A stretch of 12,408 bases of DNA from Stomatobaculum longum (GTDB lineage: Bacteria > Bacillota > Clostridia > Lachnospirales > Lachnospiraceae), in contig CAJPKN010000038.1 of the NCBI GenBank assembly GCA_905370385.1, positions 1-12,408 on the forward strand, given 5' to 3'. A program made the translations under genes and the position numbers. How positions within the stretch are numbered: position 1 is the first letter of the stretch; each line of letters begins with the position of its first letter. Of this stretch, positions 7,580 through 12,408 are shown in pieces. The notes under the pieces are model-generated. The model had not been told where the DNA came from. It made no database searches and saw nothing but the letters and a program-made list of their open reading frames with translations.

Positions 7580-9054
7580 CGCCGTCTCGAAAAGAAACGC
7601 GAGAAGAAGCCCTTTCTTCGACCGCGCCGCGAGAGAGAACTGTCGCCCAGATAGCGTTCCACAGAGGAGGGGCCGTTCGAAAGTTCCTTCGGCGCGTTGA
7701 AGGCCTCGCGCTCGGCGACTCGATTCATGCTGCGCGAAAAGGCGATTTCCGCCGCTCTCTGCCGCTTTCTGTGCCGATGCAGGAAGAACAAAAGAAGCAG
7801 GAAGACAAGAACGCCCGCGGCAATTGCCGCAATCAGTCTGCGCGGCAGGCTCGTGATACGGTAGCGCAGTCTGCGCAGCGCCTTCGCATTGGAAGAGGTA
7901 GAAACCGGATTGTCGGATTCCGGTGCTGCGGCGCAGAGCCAAACCGAACCCACAGTGCGCTCACCGTAGAGATAGCGGATTTGTGCGACGGCATCTGCGG
8001 GGGCATCCGCCGGAAGCTCATAACTCAGGGTACTTGTGGTGTCCGAGAGCTGAGCCGTTCGCGGCAAGACAATGGTTTTTCCGCCCGAGAGCGAAAGCAA
8101 GGTGTTGTGCCGGCCGACAAGGTCCAGATCCGTCTGCGGTTTTTCATAGCGATTGTCACTGCCCTCCGGGCTTACGGCTTTGAAATTGGAGAAGCCGAAG
8201 TCCAGGAGTTTTTTTGTGTCGCTGTAATGCGTCAGGTGACCGTTTAAGACAACGGTGATGAGGCGCAGATTGTCGCGCTCGGCACAGGTGACCAGGGTAT
8301 TGCCGGCGGTCATGGTGTAGCCTGTTTTACCGCCGATGATGCCGGGATAATAGAGTCCGGAGCTCTTTTTTAACATCTTGTGACCGGCATAGATGGTAAA
8401 GGGTTCGGCGTTGGCGCTGTTCGGCGGAAGCTCATAGTAGGTGGTAGAGTCGAACTCCACAAAAGTCGGATTCTTAAACGCTGCCATCGCAATCAAAGAA
8501 TAATCATAGGCGGTGGTGTAGTGATTTTCGTCGTTCAGACCCGAAGGATTGGTGAAGTGGGATTCCTTGCAGCCGAGAGAGGCCGCCTTTTCGTTCATGA
8601 GTGCGGCAAAGGCTTCTCTGCTTCCGGCGCAGTGCTCGGCGAGTGCATTGGCGACTTCGTTTGCGGAACGGAGCAGGAGGGCGTAGAGGGCTTCCCGGAC
8701 CGTAATCCGGTCGCCGACGCCGTAGCCCGCACTCGTGGAACCGTTCTCGACATTGTGGACGGCATCATACGAAAAGGTGATGGTATCGTCTAAATTGCAG
8801 CGCTCAATGACAATGAGCGCGGTCAGGATTTTGGTGATACTCGCGGGATAATAGCGCTCGTGAATGTTTTTCCCGTAGAGCACACAACCGGAAGAGGCAT
8901 CCACCAAGATGCCGCCCTCCGCCTCAATCAAAACATCCTGCGGCCAGGCCGGCGCGGCAAAACTCTGAAGGGGCGGGAGGGTTGTAAAGAAAACGCAAAG
9001 TGCAAGAAGCAGCGCGGCTACGGTTTGGGCCGCACGAACAAAAAATCGACTCAA
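7576..9054 (-). CDS. D-alanyl-D-alanine carboxypeptidase, PBP5 family (S11), with C-terminal membrane anchor
   Basis: This low-molecular-weight penicillin-binding protein trims the terminal D-Ala from peptidoglycan pentapeptides outside the membrane. The order is: signal peptide (residues 1-34, hydrophobic core AALLLALCVFF, likely cut after SFA); transpeptidase-fold domain with SITK (S72, K75), SAN (130-132) and KTG (243-245); a PBP5-associated beta domain (about 310-375); a transmembrane segment (about 406-425); and a 65-residue arginine-rich cytoplasmic tail ending GFFSRFFSRRR. At 492 residues it is longer than typical DacA/DacF (about 380-440) because of the added anchor and tail. The TTG start at 9054-9052 is the only sensible one: a TGA immediately precedes it in frame and AGGAGG lies 5 nt upstream. 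The next in-frame Met is past the catalytic serine. A terminator separates it from the SH3b gene upstream, and I saw no clear promoter of its own. Confidence 0.94.
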   Translation of the reverse strand: MSRFFVRAAQTVAALLLALCVFFTTLPPLQSFAAPAWPQDVLIEAEGGILVDASSGCVLYGKNIHERYYPASITKILTALIVIERCNLDDTITFSYDAVHNVENGSTSAGYGVGDRITVREALYALLLRSANEVANALAEHCAGSREAFAALMNEKAASLGCKESHFTNPSGLNDENHYTTAYDYSLIAMAAFKNPTFVEFDSTTYYELPPNSANAEPFTIYAGHKMLKKSSGLYYPGIIGGKTGYTMTAGNTLVTCAERDNLRLITVVLNGHLTHYSDTKKLLDFGFSNFKAVSPEGSDNRYEKPQTDLDLVGRHNTLLSLSGGKTIVLPRTAQLSDTTSTLSYELPADAPADAVAQIRYLYGERTVGSVWLCAAAPESDNPVSTSSNAKALRRLRYRITSLPRRLIAAIAAGVLVFLLLLFFLHRHRKRQRAAEIAFSRSMNRVAEREAFNAPKELSNGPSSVERYLGDSSLSRRGRRKGFFSRFFSRRR

Positions 9055-9096
9055 TCAGACCTCCTCTCTGTTCGAAACAGCATGGTGGCAAAAAGG

Positions 9097-9133
9097 AAAA
9101 TGCCATCTCAGCGTTTGCGCGGGATGGCATTTT
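9097..9133 (-). terminator. Intrinsic terminator after the SH3b protein gene
   Basis: On the minus strand an 11-bp perfect stem AAAATGCCATC/GATGGCATTTT with a 15-nt loop is followed by CCTTTTTGCC, giving a T-rich run (TTTTCCTTTTT) across the stem end. It begins 17 nt after the SH3b gene stop and lies about 45 nt before the carboxypeptidase start. Confidence 0.85.
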
Positions 9134-9150
9134 GAAGATGCAAACTTGGC

Positions 9151-10140
9151 TCAGCGGGTGCTGCTCGTACTGCTTTTTGCGGAGCTGCTCTGCGCCTTTT
9201 GCGCGCTGGTTTCGTCTGCCGCGGTGGTTCCGGAGGCAGTACTGCCGAGCGCGGGCTCGGTCTCGGCGGCATCGGTCTGAGAACTGCTTCTGGTTGCGGA
9301 GGCGTTGCCGCGCTCAGCCGGATTCACTTCGGAAGCGGTCACGTACTGGGTTGCTACGTATGCCTGCGTGCCGTTATAGTTAATAATGGTCCACTGATCG
9401 TTATAAGATCCGACATAATCGAGTACGGTACCTGCGGGCAACGTAGTGAGAAGCTTGCCGCTTGTGGACGGAGTCTCGCGTACGTTCAGAGAAGTACTCG
9501 TGGTGTAAACCGTAATCGCGGAAGGAGCGACCGCGCTGGTCTCCGCCTCTGTCGTGAGAGCCGCTTCCGCACTGCTCTCGCTGCTCTCGACGCTTGCGTT
9601 GACGGTCGGGTCTGCTGCCTTGCGGTGGGAAGCAAAGCTGCGAACGAGGAAGATGAGGAGCAAAATGACTACAAGCGGAACGCCGATTTTTACATAGGGC
9701 GGCAGATTGTCAAGAGAGATACCGCCGGAGGTTCTTCTTCTGGCCGGGCGTCTGCTTGCGGATCTGCGCCGCGCCGAAGATTGGTGCTCCAGCATCTGCC
9801 GATAGGCATAGACGGCCTGGCTCAACAGTTCGAAGGACTCGCTCGCCAAGGCGGGATCGTTTTGTCCCTCGGACTGTGCGCGCTCGCCGAGCATGGAAAT
9901 CTTCAGGAAACCCGCAAAGACGTCTTTGGAAATGACACCTTCGCGGTAGAGATTATCGAGCATATCGGTGAGATCACCGATCGGAAGATTATTTCGTCTG
10001 CACAGACTCTGAACCAAAGTTTCCAGAGTCTTGCGTGAACATATCATTGCCTCCGCATAGTTGGCGTGAGAAAGCAGGCTCTCGGTGGTGCTGCGACCTT
10101 CCTCAATGAGTTCTTGAATCGTTTTTCTCTCTGCTGCCAT
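9151..10140 (-). CDS. Membrane protein: cytosolic helical domain, one TM segment, extracytoplasmic SH3b domain
   Basis: Not a named gene. The 329-residue protein has no signal peptide. Residues 1-120 are helical and resemble DUF4145-type domains in pattern (SRKTLETLVQSLCRR, LTDMLDNLYREGVIS, then ALASESFELLSQAVYAYRQML), a likeness I infer by eye. An Arg/Ser-rich linker follows (122-139, ARRRSASRRPARRR), then a transmembrane segment (about 150-167, VPLVVILLLIFLV). Positive residues before the segment put the N-terminus inside. Outside comes a Ser/Glu/Ala-rich spacer (178-208), an SH3b domain (about 208-268, STSLNVRETPSTSGKLLTTLPAGTVLDYV...AYVATQYV) and a disordered Ser/Thr/Ala tail. SH3b domains commonly bind cell wall peptides. 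AAGGAGG lies 5-6 nt before the ATG. It has its own promoter and terminator, so it is probably monocistronic, with some read-through into the carboxypeptidase gene possible. Confidence 0.82.
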   Translation of the reverse strand: MAAERKTIQELIEEGRSTTESLLSHANYAEAMICSRKTLETLVQSLCRRNNLPIGDLTDMLDNLYREGVISKDVFAGFLKISMLGERAQSEGQNDPALASESFELLSQAVYAYRQMLEHQSSARRRSASRRPARRRTSGGISLDNLPPYVKIGVPLVVILLLIFLVRSFASHRKAADPTVNASVESSESSAEAALTTEAETSAVAPSAITVYTTSTSLNVRETPSTSGKLLTTLPAGTVLDYVGSYNDQWTIINYNGTQAYVATQYVTASEVNPAERGNASATRSSSQTDAAETEPALGSTASGTTAADETSAQKAQSSSAKSSTSSTR

Positions 10141-10149
10141 GACGGCCTC

Positions 10150-10169
10150 CTTTTATAGACTCTTTTATA
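10150..10169. repeat. Short direct repeat at the SH3b gene transcription start
   Basis: CTTTTATA occurs at 10150-10157 and again at 10162-10169, a 12-bp period. It lies between the -10 and the ribosome binding site of the SH3b gene. It could be an operator half-site pair or mere A/T-rich chance. Confidence 0.4.
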
Positions 10170-10197
10170 TTATACAGGAAAAACAAGAGCTTTGCAC
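10169..10197 (-). promoter_or_regulatory. Promoter of the SH3b protein gene
   Basis: A perfect -10 TATAAT (minus strand, 10174-10169) has a poor -35 (GTGCAA at 17 nt or TGCAAA at 16 nt). The predicted start near 10162 leaves a short leader of about 22 nt with the ribosome binding site. Confidence 0.6.
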
Positions 10198-10214
10198 CCT
10201 ATTTGCGCGAGAGA

Positions 10215-10223
10215 TGGTATGAT
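10215..10223 (+). promoter_or_regulatory. Promoter of the M18 aminopeptidase-trmB unit, extended -10 type
   Basis: TGGTATGAT is an extended -10 (TGnTATGAT). No good -35 lies 16-18 nt upstream. Start would be near 10230. The leader then has a small hairpin, GCTTT-GTA-AAAGC (10237-10249), before the ribosome binding site. It is divergent from the SH3b promoter, with the two -10 elements about 45 bp apart. Confidence 0.5.
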
Positions 10224-10275
10224 AGAGGGCGAACAGGCTTTGTAAAAGCGTTTGCAAAAACAGAGGAGAATGAAG

Positions 10276-11583
10276 ATGAAGCGTGAAATCGAAGCGTTGT
10301 TGCAGTTGATTCAGGAGAGCCCCACCGCATTTCAGGCGGTTGCGGTTCTCAGGAAGCGTCTCAAAGAGGCGGGCTATACGGAGCTGAGAGAGGCAGAGAG
10401 CTGGAAACTCAGCGCGGGCGGAAAGTATTTTACGACGAGAAACGATTCGGCTCTGATGGCCTTTCGTCTGCCGCAGGGGAAGACGGACAGCTTCCAGATT
10501 ATTGCGAGCCACAGCGATTCCCCGTCCTTTAAAATTAAGGAAAATCCGGACATGGAGGTTGAGGGGCACTATGTCAAACTGAACGTGGAGCGCTACGGCG
10601 GCATGCTCTGCGCGCCTTGGTTTGACCGTCCGCTCTCGGTTGCGGGACGCATTGCGGTGAGGCGCGGCGCGGAAATTCGGACCGAGCTCGTCTGCATAGA
10701 CCGCGATCTTTTGATGATTCCGAATCTCGCGATTCACATGAACCGGGAGGCAAACAAGGGCTATGAGTACAACGCACAGCGCGATATGTTGCCGCTCTGG
10801 AGAGACGGAAACTCCGACAAGAAGTTTATGAGCTGTGTGGCCGAGGCGGCGGGGGTAAAGCCGGAAGATATCGTCGGTTCGGATCTCTTCCTCTATAACC
10901 GCATGCCGGGCACGGTCTGGGGCGAGGGGGATTGTTACTTCTCCGCGCCGCGGCTTGACGATCTGGAATGCGCGGCGGCTTCGCTGGAAGGCTTCCTTCA
11001 GGCAAAGGAGAGCAAGGGAACACCGGTGTTTGCGCTCTTTGACAATGAAGAAGTGGGAAGCAGCACAAAGCAGGGAGCGGCATCGACCTTCCTCGCGGAC
11101 GTATTACAGCGCATCTTCCTCGAGCGGGGAGAGGACCGCGCAGCCTACCTCCGTGCGATTGCAAACAGTTTCATGATTTCTGCGGACAATGCGCATGCGG
11201 TGCATCCGAACTATACAGACAAGAGCGATCCGAGCAACCGTGTCTACATGAACGGCGGTATCGTCGTGAAGCACAGCGCAAACCAGCTCTATACGACGGA
11301 TGCGCTCAGCGACGCGGTATTCCGCTATCTCGCGTCCGAGGCCGGGGTGAAGCTGCAGCATTTCCATAACCGCTCGGATATCACCGGCGGCTCCACACTC
11401 GGAAATCTTTCGGGCAATCAAGTTGCCCTGTCTACGGTCGACATCGGCCTCGCACAGCTCGCGATGCACTCTCCCTATGAGACGGCAGGTTGCTCGGATT
11501 ATCTGGATTTCATCCGGCTCGCAACGCGCTTCTACAGCCTGCGCACCGAAGCGAGAGACGGAGGCTTTGCCTTCTCAGACTAA
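10276..11583 (+). CDS. M18 family aminopeptidase (aspartyl aminopeptidase family)
   Basis: This cytosolic zinc aminopeptidase releases N-terminal residues, acidic ones by preference in characterised members. The 435-residue protein shows the M18 metal-ligand and catalytic motifs: ASHSDSPSFK (H79), RLDDLEC (D228), FDNEEVGSSTKQGA (E258 and E259), SADNAHAVHPNY (D304) and LAMHSPYE (H398), plus GGSTLGN. The metal ligands and the catalytic glutamate are all present, so it should be active. The frame is open upstream with a TTG at 10252 and an ATG at 10270. I chose the ATG at 10276 because GAGGAG (10263-10268) lies 7 nt before it and only 1 nt before the 10270 ATG. Length fits the family (about 420-470). 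trmB follows after 20 nt with no terminator, so the two form an operon. The symbol (apeB/pepM18) varies, so none is given. Confidence 0.94.
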   Translation: MKREIEALLQLIQESPTAFQAVAVLRKRLKEAGYTELREAESWKLSAGGKYFTTRNDSALMAFRLPQGKTDSFQIIASHSDSPSFKIKENPDMEVEGHYVKLNVERYGGMLCAPWFDRPLSVAGRIAVRRGAEIRTELVCIDRDLLMIPNLAIHMNREANKGYEYNAQRDMLPLWRDGNSDKKFMSCVAEAAGVKPEDIVGSDLFLYNRMPGTVWGEGDCYFSAPRLDDLECAAASLEGFLQAKESKGTPVFALFDNEEVGSSTKQGAASTFLADVLQRIFLERGEDRAAYLRAIANSFMISADNAHAVHPNYTDKSDPSNRVYMNGGIVVKHSANQLYTTDALSDAVFRYLASEAGVKLQHFHNRSDITGGSTLGNLSGNQVALSTVDIGLAQLAMHSPYETAGCSDYLDFIRLATRFYSLRTEARDGGFAFSD

Positions 11584-11603
11584 ATAGATTGGAGACAGAA
11601 TCA

Positions 11604-12269
11604 ATGCGGCTTAGACATATACCGGGCAGCGAGGAGTTTGTGCGCCGGGCGAGCGCAACGGTCAATGAGCCCGAGCGTTATCGCGGCAAGTGGAGCGCGT
11701 TTTTTCGAGAGGACGCGCCGCTTGCACTGGAAATCGGCATGGGCAAAGGGCGTTTTTTGCGCGAACTCTCGGCGCGGGAGCCCGGGTGGAATTTCCTCGG
11801 ACTGGAGCGCTATGCCTCCGTGCTGCAAAAGGCCATTGAGCGGAAAGAGCGAGAGGAGCGGGAACAGGGCAAGAAGGAAAGAGAAAATCTCTTTTTTCTC
11901 TGGGAGGATGCCAAGCGCCTCACCGAAATCTTTGCACCCGGCGAAGTGGCACGCATCTACTTAAACTTCTCGGATCCCTGGCCGAAGGCGGGGCATGCGA
12001 TGCGCCGTCTGACCTCCCGGGAGTTCCTGAAGCTCTACGATGCGGTCTTGGCACCCGAGGGCGAAATTTGGTTTAAGACAGACAACGACGGGCTCTTTGC
12101 GTGGTCGCTCGAGGAGATACCGGCGGCCGGCTGGACGCTGGAATCCGTCACCCGGGATTTGCACGGGAAAGTGGCGCCCGAGGACAATGTGATGACCGAA
12201 TATGAGCAGAAGTTTTCTTCGCGCGGACAGAAGATTTCCCGTCTGATCGCAACGCGAAAAAAATTATAA
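11604..12269 (+). CDS. trmB: tRNA (guanine-N7-)-methyltransferase
   Basis: It transfers a methyl group from S-adenosylmethionine to N7 of G46 in the variable loop of many tRNAs. The 221-residue protein starts MRLRHIPGSEEFV, as in Firmicute TrmB. It has the SAM-binding motif LEIGMGKGRFL (residues 42-52), FLGLERY (64-70), the family signature LNFSDPWPKAGHAMRRLTSREFL (about 120-142) and IWFKTDN (155-161), and ends with TEYEQKFSSRGQ. Compared with B. subtilis TrmB as I recall it, a charged insertion (about residues 79-95, REEREQGKKEREN) sits between the SAM-binding strands. I chose the ATG at 11604 with GGAGA 8 nt upstream; the open frame back to 11490 overlaps the M18 gene and lacks family similarity. 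The last codons overlap the A/T element upstream of the tRNA promoter. Confidence 0.95.
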   Translation: MRLRHIPGSEEFVRRASATVNEPERYRGKWSAFFREDAPLALEIGMGKGRFLRELSAREPGWNFLGLERYASVLQKAIERKEREEREQGKKERENLFFLWEDAKRLTEIFAPGEVARIYLNFSDPWPKAGHAMRRLTSREFLKLYDAVLAPEGEIWFKTDNDGLFAWSLEEIPAAGWTLESVTRDLHGKVAPEDNVMTEYEQKFSSRGQKISRLIATRKKL

Positions 12270-12275
12270 TTTTTT
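12258..12275. promoter_or_regulatory. Palindromic A/T UP-like element at the tRNA promoter
   Basis: A6-TTATAA-T6 is a perfect 18-bp palindrome ending just before the -35 of the tRNA promoter (about -54 to -37), where UP elements contact the RNA polymerase alpha subunit. It includes the trmB stop codon. It lacks GC pairs and so is not a good terminator. Confidence 0.5.
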
Positions 12276-12276
12276 G

Positions 12277-12305
12277 TTGACAGGAATCACAAGAACAGGT
12301 AGAAT
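12277..12305 (+). promoter_or_regulatory. Strong sigma-A promoter of tRNA-Lys
   Basis: Consensus -35 TTGACA (12277-12282), 17-nt spacer, and -10 TAGAAT (12300-12305, one mismatch). The predicted start is near 12312, about 28 nt before the mature tRNA 5' end. Confidence 0.9.
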
Positions 12306-12307
12306 AC

Positions 12308-12337
12308 TGTTTGTGTCACGGAGACGAGACACAAACA
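12308..12337 (+). repeat. Perfect 10-bp inverted repeat in the tRNA leader
   Basis: TGTTTGTGTC (12308-12317) and GACACAAACA (12328-12337) pair fully around a 10-nt loop. The repeat spans the predicted transcription start and ends 2 nt before the tRNA, so it could be a leader hairpin next to the RNase P cut or a protein-binding site on DNA. Confidence 0.75.
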
Positions 12338-12339
12338 AA

Positions 12340-12408
12340 GCGCCTTTAGCTCAGTTGGTAGAGCAGTAGACTCTTAATCTATTTGTCCAGGGTTCGAGTC
12401 CCTGAAGG
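12340..12408 (+). tRNA. tRNA-Lys(CTT), last acceptor bases beyond the window
   Basis: The cloverleaf can be drawn: acceptor GCGCCTT, U8-A9, D stem GCTC/GAGC, anticodon stem GTAGA/TCTAT (one G-U) with loop CTCTTAA, and T stem CAGGG/CCCTG with TTCGAGT. The acceptor 3' strand begins AAGG and needs three more bases (CGC) past the edge. Bases 34-36 are CTT, which read the lysine codon AAG. Nothing in the window shows whether CCA is encoded. Confidence 0.93.

Noticed and set aside
7142..7942. 266-codon open frame on the minus strand across the exonuclease end and carboxypeptidase end
   Set aside because: Overlaps two convincing genes and shows no domain; a frame shadow.
9199..10038. 279-codon open frame on the plus strand opposite the SH3b gene
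   Set aside because: Antisense shadow of a real gene with strong start, promoter, domains and terminator; product is Gly/Arg/Ala-rich without family features.
12258..12275. Terminator for trmB
   Set aside because: The palindrome is all A/T and would be a very weak RNA hairpin; its position right upstream of the -35 fits an UP-like element better.
1..12408. CRISPR array, insertion sequence, prophage or defence system
   Set aside because: No regularly spaced repeats, transposase, integrase, phage structural genes or defence signatures were seen; gene content is housekeeping.

Overview
The window looks like ordinary chromosomal core from a low-to-mid GC Gram-positive anaerobe, most likely a Clostridia member close to Lachnospiraceae. 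The pointers are the glgC-glgD pair, spoVG, an M18 aminopeptidase, strong AGGAGG-type ribosome binding sites, occasional GTG and TTG starts, and long antisense open frames of the kind seen in moderately GC-rich genes. I could not run a database search, so the genus is not assigned. No phage, transposon, CRISPR array or defence island is visible.

Layout. Positions 1-3199 are a leftward unit: asnS (asparaginyl-tRNA synthetase), then an SbcD/YhaO-like metallophosphoesterase, then the N-terminal 233 codons of an SbcC/YhaN-like ATPase that runs off the left edge. The last two overlap by one base. Positions 3200-3818 are a long divergent intergenic region with no convincing gene. It holds the glgC promoter and a leader with two hairpins. 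Positions 3819-7579 run rightward: glgC and glgD (overlapping ATGA, glycogen synthesis), spoVG, and a DEDDh 3'-5' exonuclease with a cysteine-rich C-terminal module, 3 nt after spoVG.

Positions 7576-10140 run leftward: a membrane protein with an extracytoplasmic SH3b domain, a clear intrinsic terminator, and a PBP5-family D,D-carboxypeptidase with a TTG start. The carboxypeptidase stop codon interlocks with that of the exonuclease. A short divergent promoter region at 10141-10275 leads into a rightward pair, an M18 aminopeptidase and trmB (tRNA m7G46 methyltransferase). A strong promoter with a palindromic A/T upstream element then drives a tRNA-Lys(CTT) cut off 3 nt before the end of its acceptor stem.

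The genes cover translation (asnS, trmB, tRNA-Lys), DNA repair (SbcCD-like pair), carbon storage (glgCD), RNA-binding regulation (spoVG) and the cell wall (carboxypeptidase, SH3b protein). I found no convincing undescribed multi-gene system. The items most worth a second look are the structured glgC leader, the exonuclease with a Cys module tied to spoVG, the interlocked convergent stops with a terminator candidate inside the opposite gene, the cytosolic-domain/SH3b membrane protein, and the tRNA promoter with a perfect leader hairpin.
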